23,943 bases of DNA. It comes from Intoshia linei. Lineage: Eukaryota > Orthonectida > Rhopaluridae. Below, piece by piece: positions 9,901 to 19,670 of this stretch. The translations under genes and the position numbers were made by a program. The DNA lies in the NCBI GenBank assembly GCA_001642005.1, contig LWCA01000540.1, positions 1 through 23,943 of the forward strand. Reading direction: 5' to 3'. A model generated the notes under the pieces. It saw nothing but the letters and a program-made list of their open reading frames with translations, was not told the origin of the DNA and did not search any database. Each line of letters starts with the position of its first letter. Positions within the stretch are counted from its first letter, which is position 1.

Positions 9901-12372
9901 AGTTATATCTAAAAACATATAAATAAATTTTATTAACAGGGGGGACCAATGTATAAAAAATTATCTAATAAAAATTAATAGTACATATTGAATTTCCAAT
10001 GGTTTTAAATACATTTTTATAATGTGGTTTCTATTTTGCCAAAATAATGTACTATGTCAAAGTTATGTCAACTACGAAGTTAGGACTTTGAACCAGAGCA
10101 CAATCTGTCATACCGAGACCCCTCCACGGCAGCCTGGCGAAATTTATGTAAAAATAGGGCCTCATTTATCCAAATTGATAATTTAATAAAATTTATATTT
10201 GCTTTGTGTAAAATTTAAACTGTAAAGTTCAGACCATTATAAAAGTTAATGGAGCTATGTCATTACCAGAGAAAACAGTTGAAGCCAACAGTGGATCCTA
10301 AATAAACAATAAAAAAATTTGGCTCATTGTTTAATCTAGTGGTAGTGTATTTTTTTAGTATTACCCTTAATTAGTAAAAAAATTTTACGTCACCATGATC
10401 CACCATCAGAAATTTTTTTAGTATCACCTATTATATTTGAGTGGCGAGGGTGCGATGATCGGAGCTCTTCATATGGCCCTGGTAATTAAGCTTCACTTTC
10501 AAAAAAAATTTGTGGTCTTTATTTAAAATTTATATAAAATTTTTTATTTTCGTGGGACGGAGCTCCAACATGGTAGGTTCGGTTCTGATCCCAACACTGA
10601 AATAATAGAGACAGAATAATGTAATTCAAATTTTTAAATTTTAAACCTAATTTGGCATGACCACATAATGAATCAAATATTTTGTTAAATTTTTCAATCG
10701 ATTTACTACATGTAGAGTTTACAATAATATCAATAATAATTGAAAAATTTTTGAAATTTACCAAAAAACAAAAGACTCAACTTGAGATTTAATAAGTCTA
10801 TAATCTTTCTCAGAATGTAAAGGAATTATTTGACAATTTAACTAAAATATATAATTAAATGTATAATGTACATAACATTAATTTGATAAACTACCATTAA
10901 ATCATCGATAAATGGAAGGAAGATGCATCTTTGAAGTCCATTTTTGTATAAATCTAATATTTTAAGGTAGTTAAATATTTATAATATTCCCAAACTGTCC
11001 GTTAAACAAATCAATTTTTAATAAAACATGCCATAAAATATTTTTCTATCAAATGGTTGAGGTTAGGACCCTCTTACCAATTTTAATAGTTTATTATAAA
11101 ATTGTAATTAAAGTTTAAAAAAATGTTTTGTACTTCCCATTCACACACAATCAGTCGCGTAAACTTAAATATGAATTTGGTTAATTTCTCATACAATACT
11201 ACTACTGGGTGGCGTAACAAAAACCTTTTATAAAATTAGCTAACGATTACTAAAAAGGGTGAGAACCACTGGGTGAATATATTTTAAGGTATCAAAAATC
11301 TTGTCATTTATTTAGTATCCAACATTTATAAAATTACCACTTGGAGCTCGATTAGATGTAGATACTAATATTAAATTGTTCTTCCACATTTCTTCAAATA
11401 ATCTCTGAAGTATAACCGCATCTGCAATATTATAAACCTAAAAAATAAAATGAATCTATATATTATAGTAATCACAGATATAAAGCACCTATGTTCTCTA
11501 AAATTCACAAATCCCCTACATGGCAATAATTGTTTTGGAAAAGTTAATTATATGTTGTTATAAGTTACGTTAACGTACGTAAGTTACGTAATACGTTGTA
11601 AGTTGTTATATCAACAGGGGGGACCACGGTATAAACTTTTTATAACAAAAATTAATGTTATAAATTCATGTTATGTTAATTAATACATGGTTGAAGTTTC
11701 TCTATTTCGGCAATTATTTACTACATATGTCAAAATTATGGCATGCGATATTTGTGAACTAGAGAGAATGTTATATAATTATTAATTAATAACCTGAAAT
11801 TCATCTAAACATAACAATTTATAATTTTGAACAAATATCTCTGCAACTGGTGGAATAGGATCATAAATTTGACGAGATTTTGTAATTAATGATTTTTTGT
11901 AATTATATATTTCTAAAGAGATTACTAAAAGTTATAATTAGAAATTACTTTTATGTACAATGTTCATAAATTCATTAAAATGAAGTCTTAATTTTTTTGG
12001 TTGAGGACACATTTCATAAAATAGATCCATTAACATGGTTTTCCCGGTTCCAACACTTCCAAAAATGTACAATCCCTTCACATTGTTATTTAAAGTTGAA
12101 AACTGATATTTTAAAAAAAGTTAATTTTTAAAAAAAATATTAATACACATTACATTGAAAAAAGGAAAATTAAATCTTTCATCATGTTTCAAATTTGAAA
12201 TTTTATCATTGAGTAAATCAAATTCTTTAATAGCTTCAATCTGATATTTGTCTTGTTTAAGCAAATTTTTATTGACTTTATCTTGATACACGGATAAAAG
12301 AGAAACTATATTTTTTGATGAATATATAGAAAAAGTATTAATATGAAGTAATAATTTTATACTATGCAACAT
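6961..12372 (-). CDS. AFG1L: AFG1-like mitochondrial AAA-type ATPase (LACE1)
   Basis: AFG1L is a mitochondrial ATPase with roles in turnover of respiratory subunits and protein quality control. Eleven exons, all GT-AG and phase-consistent: 12154-12372, 11949-12102, 11794-11912, 11338-11437, 10895-10953, 10762-10841, 10647-10705, 9808-9908, 7820-7960, 7181-7288, 6961-7128. They give 435 residues (human about 480). The start MLHSIKLLLHINTFSIYSSK looks like a presequence. Walker A GSVGTGKT is at 88-95, Walker B LLCLDEF at 157-163, STSNR at 190-194 and DLYKNGLQR at 198-206. Later come KINIYGRNIVLNLTCG, PLGAADFLAI and RRFITFIDVLYDN, and the C-terminus has MFGGDEEKFSIVRTKSRLHE. Intron 8 (7961-9807) contains GPKOW. 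Exon 10 (acceptor at 7289) is the least certain junction. Confidence 0.92.
8021..9139 (-). CDS. GPKOW: GPKOW, G-patch and KOW domain spliceosomal protein (Spp2/MOS2 family)
   Basis: GPKOW is the metazoan relative of yeast Spp2. Its G-patch activates the DEAH helicase DHX16/Prp2 in the catalytic step of splicing. The gene is one uninterrupted frame of 372 codons. The G-patch at about 92-136 contains YGSALLRGMGWNPGEGIGKN and RPKGLGLAAD. A first KOW segment at about 160-185 contains VESGLHQGQCGTI, and the C-terminal module holds a second KOW (VIVTQGEYFKEIGQIV) and ends with CKYM, like the CQYMG of the human protein. The N-terminal 80 residues are polar and lysine-rich. It lies inside intron 8 of AFG1L on the same strand. 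No canonical AATAAA is present in the 60 bp between its stop and the next host exon. The lack of introns may reflect origin as a retrocopy or general intron loss. Confidence 0.93.
   Translation of the reverse strand: MSSINFKITKIENKIKRSTDIDIFHNDPTKNKDNEIKQSKSDKEFIIPLINSNLKSKPNSKINKILNDVLNDKVDVESFAECSTMEDILTTPIEKYGSALLRGMGWNPGEGIGKNKQLVSVKSYKVRPKGLGLAADVNPNKRKYKSKHGHKNDDDFELKMVKGTHFIVESGLHQGQCGTIQDIELDNARIFGLLHNSKEMVNLSQHVIKLISEKKFKRKIRYINEDKYNDYKKNHTIVTENQEINHDISENESIEISVNKPVKKHAKSLSNLFWVIHNVCVLYKNIPALVIDRISFDKVSIKIDNRITEVNVVDVEPIIPSKIDCNVIVTQGEYFKEIGQIVCFNEEEETVVLKLMDENHAELPLIHLCKYM
9257..9460 (-). CDS. Small putative membrane protein inside AFG1L intron 8
   Basis: A 67-codon frame from ATG to TAA, 117 bp upstream of GPKOW on the same strand. 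The N-terminus is hydrophobic (FLGQFLIFVLSSMVGSALF), compatible with one membrane segment, followed by a polar middle with KYWRNKKN and an aromatic second hydrophobic stretch. I do not recognise the family. Part of the coding sequence coincides with a short motif (CCTACC next to CAG-CTGA) repeated near 9715 and 10570, so the frame may be partly repeat-derived and not a gene. Kept because the composition is protein-like and the neighbours are densely packed. Confidence 0.3.
   Translation of the reverse strand: MNFLGQFLIFVLSSMVGSALFEYGDSLLIGTQKYWRNKKNLGFAYFLSIWHYTVKYFTNQELDNNCE
9937..10090 (+). repeat. Dispersed repeat starting CAGGGGGGACCA, in AFG1L intron 7
   Basis: It starts with CAGGGGGGACCAATGTATAA, continues with TAATAAAAATTAATAG, and later contains ATGTCAAAGTTATG. 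The same order of landmarks occurs at 11615-11765 in AFG1L intron 3. Both copies lie opposite to the direction of AFG1L transcription. No coding capacity; the exact 3' boundary is unclear. Confidence 0.5.
11615..11765 (+). repeat. Second copy of the CAGGGGGGACCA repeat, in AFG1L intron 3
   Basis: It shares CAGGGGGGACCA, GTATAAA, ACAAAAATTAATG and ATATGTCAAAATTATGG in order with 9937-10090. Divergence by eye is considerable, so it is an old insertion. Just upstream, 11560-11605 holds repeated GTTACGTTA/ACGTACGTAAGTTACG words, a small simple-sequence patch. Confidence 0.5.
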
Positions 12373-12431
12373 TTTAGTATTGACAACAATAGGAAACTTT
12401 ATTATAATTTATAAAAATTTAATTTATCAGA
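12373..12431. promoter_or_regulatory. Shared 59-bp promoter region, AFG1L and UEV head-to-head
   Basis: Only 59 bp separate the two divergent ATG codons. The interval is AT-rich with no obvious GC or CpG features. A bidirectional promoter is inferred purely from spacing; transcription start sites may lie inside one or the other coding exon or UTR. Confidence 0.5.
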
Positions 12432-12934
12432 ATGGACGAAGAAATTGGTAAAAATATTTTTATTTCTAAATGATTTAAATTGTAGAATGGCCACGAGAAA
12501 TTAAAGTAATTGAAGAATTGGATGAATCACAAAAAGGTGAATACAAAGGCATTAGTTGGGGCCCCGATAATATAGATAAAATTGATACATGTCATTGGAA
12601 TGCTATGATAATTATAGATAAATCTGTAATTTAAAATAATGTTTAAATTCATTAAAAATCTATTTTATAGCATATATATGTATTTTCCATTATTATGAAA
12701 ACGACATATCCTAAATATCCTCCCGAGTTTTATTTAACAAACACCAAAACAAGTGTTAAAGGAATTAAGAAATCTGGACTGGTATTTTAATTATATAATG
12801 ATAATATTTTAATATATACTAAGGTTGATGTTGATTATTATGATTCTCTTAAAAACTGGAAGTCGGCTTCTTGTATTAAAGATGTTTTACTGGAAATTAA
12901 ATGTTCTCTTACAAAAGGTCACCGAAAACATTAG
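12432..12934 (+). CDS. Ubiquitin-conjugating E2 variant (UEV, UBE2V/Mms2 family)
   Basis: UEV proteins pair with Ubc13 (UBE2N) to build K63-linked ubiquitin chains in DNA-damage tolerance and signalling. Four exons: 12432-12447, 12486-12625, 12671-12781, 12824-12934; introns are 38, 45 and 42 bp, all in phase. The product is 125 residues (human UBE2V2 145). Recognition rests on WPREIKVIEELDESQKGEYK and ISWGPDN near the start, the hydrophobic MIII strand, TYPKYPPEFYLTNTKTSVKG, and LKNWKSASCIKDVLLEI. The catalytic cysteine and HPN motif of active E2s are absent from the expected place, as in all UEVs. The C-terminus is shorter than usual, ending KGHRKH. It is more divergent than UEVs normally are. 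Tail-to-tail with PDE2, 113 bp between stops. Confidence 0.87.
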
Positions 12935-13023
12935 TATATGTATTATATTAACTTTTACCTATTTAATTAATGTCATTAAACGTGTACCTTTGCCAGTACT
13001 TTTAGTTGAATGGGAAAATTATA

Positions 13024-13029
13024 TTTATT
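13024..13029 (-). terminator. Probable poly(A) signal of the PDE2 gene
   Basis: AATAAA on the minus strand, 18 nt beyond the PDE2 stop codon, in the 113-bp space between the convergent UEV and PDE2 genes. Confidence 0.5.
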
Positions 13030-13047
13030 ATGTACATTAATTGAATA

Positions 13048-16000
13048 TTATTCATATAATTCCGCCATTAAATCTTCAATAGAGTATGTCAACAAATGAT
13101 TCCATTGTTTAAGGTTTGAATTAGCATTTTCATATGGCTTGCTCATTTGAGGTATTATTTTGGATAAACTTTTGTATACTGGTAGGGCAATCTCTGATAG
13201 AAATTGTATTTGTATTTTTGGTATATCTGCTACATTATTTAAGTTGAATGAACGTTTTTGGTTCAAGGATTCTTCCAAATCTCCTTGAGCATTAAATTCT
13301 TCGTAAACTTTAAGCTAAAAAATAATGCATTTTAATAATAATTTCATAAATTATACATGTCAAATTGTATATTAATATAATTTTAATATTACTGCAGTCT
13401 GTTTTGAATTTTCCCAAGTTTTTGTTACATCGCATAAATCACAACATGTTATTATTAAACATTTTAAAAGTTTTCGATGGCTTTTGTCTTGTTTATTATA
13501 TACACTGTTTGCTAATTTTTCAATATCTTTTACAATTTTTAAATGATTTGATAAATCTGTTGCAAGAATAATTTCATGAATAGATTCCAATAAATATGCA
13601 TAATTCTCGCGATTGGAATTTTCAAATATATTACATCCTTCTACGTTTAATATGTTTAGTGTTTGAGCAAAATGATGTTCTTCCATTACAGAACCATGTG
13701 AGCTGTATAATGATGATAATGTCGATTTAGATTGCAAATGAAATGCATTATTGGTTCCTCGGTGGTCTAAAAGTTACATTATAAAGCAGTATATTCCAGG
13801 GGTTTAAAATTTAAATCAAAAATATTTATTGTTAATAACAATTTGTTATCCAATATATCAGGGTAACCAATCTTTTCAGTTCTCTCAATAAATGAATAAA
13901 TAATAAATTCCCACTTTTAAATACAATATTCGTGAAATTTAAATAATTTTTTACATAATATTGTTAATAATTACATTTTATCAATATCTAGCTCGGCTGT
14001 TTTGTACTTTGTACAAACAACACCTAGCTATGCCGAGGATAGCTTTTTAATTTTTACAATAAAAATAAAATCTTGCATAAAAATGTTACTACTATTCACT
14101 CTTATTAATCTGTTAAAGGAATGATTCCAAACGTGTGAAAGCAATTTTTTATTTTCAAATTCTCGGACCATTAATTATATCAAATTTTGTGTTTTAATGA
14201 AATAGTTACCGAAAAAAATAATCAATAGTAAATTTATTTGTTTTAAAATACGACAAAAAAAATTTTCTGAAATATTTTATTAATAAACAAAAAATGTGAA
14301 ATAAATAACGGTGCGAAAATTTAAAAAAAGATTATTCTGATAGAGCTTATTCCAGTTGATATAAATACGAAATTTCAATCTCTGAAATTTACGCATTCCC
14401 GGTGAAAAATAATTTTTAATATATTATTAACCAATATTTTTCAAATAAAAATTAAAAATAGAAATATTAGGGTTACCAACATTAAGTTATTCTCAACCCG
14501 AATTTTTGAGCGAAGCATGTTATTTTTTTTGTTATTTAAAAAATTTTTGATGGAGCACTCTTTTACTTTAGGATCTCTTTTTCAAAAAATAATAACAGTT
14601 TACACATCTTATACATCAAATACAGTCGCTTATTCATCCAATATAAATAAAATATGTCTGATCTGATGATAATGATTGAAATTATTAAATTACCCTGAGA
14701 AATATCATTTAACCTTGAGCCCTGAGTTAAATTTGAAAACCCGAAGTCTCAGGGGGAAAATAACGCAGTTGACAACTCTAGTAAATATTGATCCTACAAT
14801 TTCAAAAAAATGTGCATTGAACGTATACACATTTCCAATAATGAAATATGGGTGAAAATTTATATAATTCATTCCTTCGGAATTTTTGTCATTGCTACGC
14901 AATTTTTAATATTATACACAAAATATATTACATTTTGTCTAATAAATTAAAAAAATGGGATAACAATTGTTTTTAAAATTTTTTACGCAAATATTAACAA
15001 TATAAAATTAAAATGGAATAATTTACTTTAAAGTAAAAAGTAATGTGATATGATGGTTCCACCTGAAACAAATTTGGGGACCACTCTTTTAAAAGATTGA
15101 TAATAGTGAATAGTAGGATTTTTAAGTTAGATTTTCAACGTGAATTAATTTTTTTGGTATAATTAAAATGTGCCCTCAGTAGAGCTAGGTTCTGTTTGTA
15201 CGTAGTACATAACAGTCAACCTAGTCTTTTATAAAAAATATCTTTCCCTCAAACAATTATTATTGTATTGAAAAAAGTATATAGTTTTTTCTAAAAAAAA
15301 TTTTTAAAAATTAATTAAAATTGATGCACAGGGGGACCCAGACATAAAATAAAAATGGAATTTGGAAAAAATGATTTGATTATAAATATTATTTGCAAAC
15401 AATAAAAACTATTAATACCAATCAATATGTTAACTTTTAAATGCTTTTTTATTATTTATAAATATACCTAAATCATGGCAAAGACAAGAAACAATTATAA
15501 CAAATATATCAATATAATCGAGGTACAATGTGATATCGCAAACAGTATTCATGACATAAAAAAAATGAGCAACAGAAAAGGCATGTAACCAGTTATGATA
15601 TGGTAAATCTCTATATCCATTTCTGACACCAAGTATAAAATGGGCAAGAGTTTTTTTGTTAATTTTAAATGCGTGTTTTGGTACAATTGTCAACACCATA
15701 TTGAATGCAACATGAGTAAAATCATTAATTTGTGTATTACAGCGAGGTTGAAATTCAAAATTATTCAAATCTTTTATTTTATCACTAGTATAATTGATGC
15801 TGTTTTCAATAATTGAATTTATTTGATTTTTGTCAACTTTCATATAAAAAAGCATCATTTCACTTGCTAATTTTGATCGTTCGGAAGCTTTTCGAAGATT
15901 TTGATAAATAAGACTATGAGATATACTCAAATAACAATAAAGTCCAAATGTATTAGCCATACGTTCATCATTTTCTGTGAAACTACTTAAACCATTAGTT

Positions 16001-16970
16001 AGCTTTTTATTGCATAACTGAGCTACAGCCATAACTTGATTATTTTCATCTTTTATTGGAAAACATAAAATATTTTTTGTTATAAAACCAGTCATTTTAT
16101 CAATATCTTCGTTAAATAATGGATGAGCATAAGCATTTTCTATATTTAATACTTTTCCAGTTATAGCAACATGACCTGCTATACCTCGATCTATTGGTAT
16201 ACGAAAAGAATTTTTGGGGTTAATATCTTCTTTATCCATTTTTCCAAACACTAAAAATACAATACAATGTATTATAATTATACATGTACTAAAAATTACC
16301 TAACGCGACCAACTCATTATCTTCCTTAATAAAGACGGAACATCTTTCACAATTTGTTAATTTTTTTGCTTCGTCCATAATTGCCCATAAAAGAGAATTT
16401 AAATCATCTAAAAAAGATTACTTTTAATGAAAAACAATTTTTTTAAAAAATTTACCTAAATTGTTAAAAAATTTTCTAATAATTTTCAAAAATATCTAAA
16501 AAATATTAAAAAATTCGTTTAATAAAACTTACTTGGTTATGATTTGATCTCTTGCGTTCAAATTTCAATGTTTCTGCATTTTTAATTAGCGTAAAGAGAT
16601 ATTTCATCATTTTATTATATTCGGAAATAATATTTTTTACATCAATTTTTTTTTTTGCAGCAAATACGACTACACCCAAAGATTCATTTTGTTTTGAATT
16701 TAAAACTTTTTTGAATAAAACATTTTCCCATGTGTTTTTTCCAAATATTTTTGTCATTTCATTATCATGTTTCTAGGTGTAATTATAATAGATTTTTCAT
16801 CAAATTTATTTTTATTACTTTTACATCTTTTCCTTTTAAATGTTGAAATTTATTATACTTGTAAACATTGGATATTACATTTCCACTGGACTAATTTTTC
16901 ATTTATATTATATATTAAGTTAAATTACTTCAAAATATACATCTTCCGGTAATATTTTTGATCCGACAAC
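13048..16970 (-). CDS. PDE2A: PDE2-type cyclic nucleotide phosphodiesterase, 5' end missing
   Basis: PDE2 hydrolyses cAMP and cGMP and is stimulated by cGMP binding to GAF-B. Exons: 16929-16970, 16819-16890, 16533-16772, 16456-16495, 16300-16407, 15468-16250, 13393-13766, 13048-13314, all GT-AG and in phase, about 641 residues. In order: the C-terminal part of GAF-A (VVGSKILPEDVYFE onward); GAF-B with NCERCSVFIKEDNELV, RIPIDRGIAGHVA and an NK...F..NDE set like the NKFDE motif; and the catalytic domain with YHNWLHAF, CHDLDHRGTNN, CDLCDVTK and the purine-binding glutamine in IPKIQIQFL. All metal-binding His/Asp positions are present, so the enzyme should be active. The first GAF-A half and the N-terminus were not found upstream of 16970. 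The 1701-bp intron 13767-15467 splits the HD motif and is full of repeats. Confidence 0.92.
13985..15235. repeat. Inverted-repeat-bounded composite insertion in a PDE2 intron
   Basis: The left arm (about 13985-14140) has CTCGGCTGTTTTGTAC and CTAGCTATGCCGAGG, then ATGTTACTACTATTCACTCT. The right arm (about 15055-15235) carries the reverse complement of the same landmarks: AATAGTGAATAGTAGG, then CTCAGTAGAGCTAGGTTCTG and GTACATAACAGTCAACCTAG. Between them (14220-14925) lies a segment that recurs at 18650-19095. The structure looks like a transposon, or a pair of elements of one family flanking another repeat. No transposase frame is visible. Confidence 0.6.
14220..14925 (+). repeat. Dispersed repeat, copy 1 (interrupted)
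   Basis: Landmarks AGATTATTCTGATAGAGCTT, ACGCATTCCCGGTGAAAAAT, ATCCTACAATTTCAAAAAAA and ATTTCCAATAATGAAATATG match copy 2 at 18650-19095 in the same order. Copy 1 has about 300 extra bases between the second and third landmarks (about 14460-14780), suggesting a later insertion there or a deletion in copy 2. Confidence 0.65.
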
Positions 16971-18649
16971 CTGTTAATGTTTACAATTAGTTTTTTGCTT
17001 TTACATAATATTTATTACCATTAAATTGTAAAAGTAATATAAATATTAATGGATTTTAAATTGAGGTTACTAAATCATTTACGATATTTTAAACGAAAAT
17101 CGATAAAACTAGAGATTATGATACAAGAAAAACTCATTTTATGGTTTTTAATATTTTAATACTAATATGTGTGTTATGCATAACTAATAACTATTATAAT
17201 AATAACTACAGTATTATAACCAACTAACTATGCTCTTTTTTAAAAAATTATATTCGTAGAAATGTAATTTATTTTCGAAAATTCCCGGTAATTAAATTTA
17301 ATGGGTTTACACAAGTTCATGAAATTTTTTAACCAGTTTTTTCCAAAAATTTATTATTGCTAGAAGACCCGAACCTATCATACCTGACTCCTATTTGACT
17401 AAATTGACAAGTTAAGAAACTATATTCTTGAATATCATAAGTTATGATTCATAACTACATAATACATAAGTATATTGCATGTTAAATTTAAAATATCAAG
17501 TCCATGAGTAGTTTTATGTTTAGTTTTAGTTCCATAAATCCATGGAGAGATGGCTAGGGTTATATGAGAATAGGTCGTTTGCATCGTTTATGGAAAAAAT
17601 TTAAATACCTTTTTTCATTTTTAAGTGAATTAGATTAGTAAGTTGGGATTTAATTACTAGGCCGCCTATTTCATTTTTTGTTTGTATTTATCATCAATTT
17701 ATTAAGCACTGACAAAGATTTTTAATTTTATTTACATTTTTATATTTTCAAGCGATGCAGATTTTATGAAATTCATGAAATATTAAAAAAAGCAACATTT
17801 AAAACGAAATTTGCAAAAAATAATGATAAAAATATTATTATATTATTTTTTTTAGTTTTAACGGTATTATTATTTAAATATCCTAAAAATATATTTTTTC
17901 AATATTTATGAAAAATTCGTTGCAAATTACATTTTTTCAATATTTTTGAAAAATCACCTAAAAATTATTTAAATTTTCATAAAAATAGATACTTTGCTAG
18001 ATTTAGTCAAACTGTACATTAAACTAGGAATTCTCAATCCTTATTTACAGTGGAGTCCACAGTGTGGACTCCAAAAAATTACATACATTACATCAGAGAT
18101 GGGAAGCATTAATTGTTCGAATGCCGCACTAATGTCCTAAAAAAATTTAACAAAATACAGCAGTGCTTCTTATGCGGGTGACTGGTCACCCCAAGGTGTG
18201 AATAATTTTAGATGGTTGTGATAAATGATAAATTTTTAGCATAATGTATTTAATTTAGTATCTTATCTTAATTTATAAATCTTATGAGATAAAACCAAAA
18301 TTTTATTACCTCTTAAGGAAAAATCTTCTTTTACCAATATTTTTTTGAAAAATTCCATTTTATCAAACGTTTAGATCAAAAAGGTTTCTATTTGGTCCCA
18401 AGAGTAAAAACCAAAACGAAATTACGGCGAAAACCACAAATTACCCTTTTTTGTAAAAATTAAGAAAGTTTTATAATGTTATACAACATATATTCTGAAA
18501 TGGTTTTTAATTTCATAAGCATTATTATAAATGGTAACCTCAAAAAAAGTAATTTTTGTAATAAAAGTAATAATGTAAAACAACTGATGATAAAATTATA
18601 TTCAGTTAACACACAAAAAAATTTTCAATCTGATTAAGTGACGCTTTCA
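16971..18649. other. AT-rich non-coding stretch upstream of the visible PDE2 exons
   Basis: I see no convincing exon. A perfect hairpin with arms TGGAGTCCAC and GTGGACTCCA and a 3-nt loop lies at 18051-18073. A segment at about 18312-18400 (AAATCTTCTTTTACCAATAT, TTTTTTGAAAAATTCC) resembles 4825-4870 and the minisatellite family. A short frame at 17082-17140 (minus) has the length of the missing GAF-A strand but its splice phase does not fit. Confidence 0.5.
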
Positions 18650-19095
18650 TAATCAAAAAAGCACTTTAATAGTTATTTTTTTATTATATTATTTTATTAG
18701 ACCTATTAAATTTGAAATAATTAACGGTCAATTAAATTAATAAAATTAAAAAAAAGAAGATTATTCTGATACAGCTTATTCTAGTCGATATAAATACAAA
18801 ATTTCAACACCAGAAATCTACACATTCCCGGTGAAAAATAATTATATAATTAATAATTAATATTTCTGAAATGTTGGATTAAAATTAAAAATGAAAAAGT
18901 AAATAATCATCCTACAATTTAAAAAAAATAAATGCTGATTGTATATACAATGTATATAGTATATATATACTATATACCCAATATATTCATATATACATTT
19001 CCAATAAAGAAATATGGGTGGAAATCTATATAATTGATTCCTTCAGATTTTTTTTTATTGTTACGCAATTTTTCATTCAATGCTACGTAAAAACA
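18650..19095 (+). repeat. Dispersed repeat, copy 2
   Basis: Contains AGATTATTCTGATACAGCTT, ACACATTCCCGGTGAAAAAT, ATCCTACAATTTAAAAAAAA, ATTTCCAATAAAGAAATATG and TTGTTACGCAATTTT in the same order as 14220-14925. A TATATA-rich expansion (about 18943-18980) is inserted between two of these landmarks. It abuts the first hAT-type MITE. Confidence 0.65.
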
Positions 19096-19115
19096 ACATC
19101 TATTTGCGTATATAG

Positions 19116-19340
19116 CAGGGTTCTCAACCTTTTTTCAGAAGGGCCAGATTTATCAATATATAATTATTTAGGACCATCGCGGATCACAATTTTTATTTTA
19201 TTGATAGACAATTTATAAAAGAATAGTTGACAATTAATGAGAATTGATTTTTGGGGGATTATAATTGAAATATCGGTAAATTTAAATTATTAAAAATATT
19301 CGGCGGACCACGAAAAATATAAAAAGGNATTATTTTATAC
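19116..19340 (+). mobile_element. hAT-type MITE, copy 1
   Basis: Begins with CAGGGTTCTCAACCTTTTTT followed by AGAAGGGCCAGATTTATC, a typical hAT terminal start, and contains ATCGGTAAATTTAAATTATT and CGGCGGACCACGAAAAATAT. It is broken near its end by an ambiguous base N at 19328 and then departs from copy 2. No transposase. Confidence 0.7.
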
Positions 19341-19450
19341 TAAATAATGTTGAAATTTTATTTTATATCTTAATTGAGCCTAAATATTAATATTCCCTGA
19401 TCCGAATGTGTTGTGCTACATACAAAAAACATATATTTGTATGTATACAA

Positions 19451-19670
19451 CAGGGTTCTCAACCTTTTTTCAAAAGGGCCAGATTTATCAATATAGAATA
19501 ATTTAGGACAATAGCGGACCACAATTTTTATTTTATTGATACAAATTTATAAAAGAGTAGTTGACAAATAATGAGATTGATTTTTTGAGGTTAATAATTG
19601 AAATATCGGTAAATTTAAATTATTAAAAATATTCGGCGGACCACGAAAAATATAAAATGGGCCATATTTA
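19451..19670 (+). mobile_element. hAT-type MITE, copy 2
   Basis: Near-identical to copy 1, 335 bp downstream in the same orientation: CAGGGTTCTCAACCTTTTTT, AAAAGGGCCAGATTTATC, CGGCGGACCACGAAAAATAT. It ends with ATAAAATGGGCCATATTT. The sequence just before both copies is also alike (TATTTGCGTATATAG versus TATTTGTATGTATAC), so the repeat unit extends beyond the element. Confidence 0.7.

Noticed and set aside
10519-10764. 81-codon minus-strand frame as a separate gene
   Set aside because: Only its 10647-10705 part is coding; it is exon 7 of AFG1L read through into both introns.
12825-13040. 71-codon plus-strand frame
   Set aside because: It is an out-of-frame shadow of the last UEV exon, extended into the 3' region.
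14705-14902. 65-codon minus-strand frame
   Set aside because: It overlaps a dispersed repeat and has no family resemblance.
17082-17140. Possible upstream PDE2 exon (contains SFSCIIISSF) on the minus strand
   Set aside because: Length and hydrophobic pattern resemble the missing GAF-A strand, but its only usable donor is in phase 1 while the next exon starts in phase 0.
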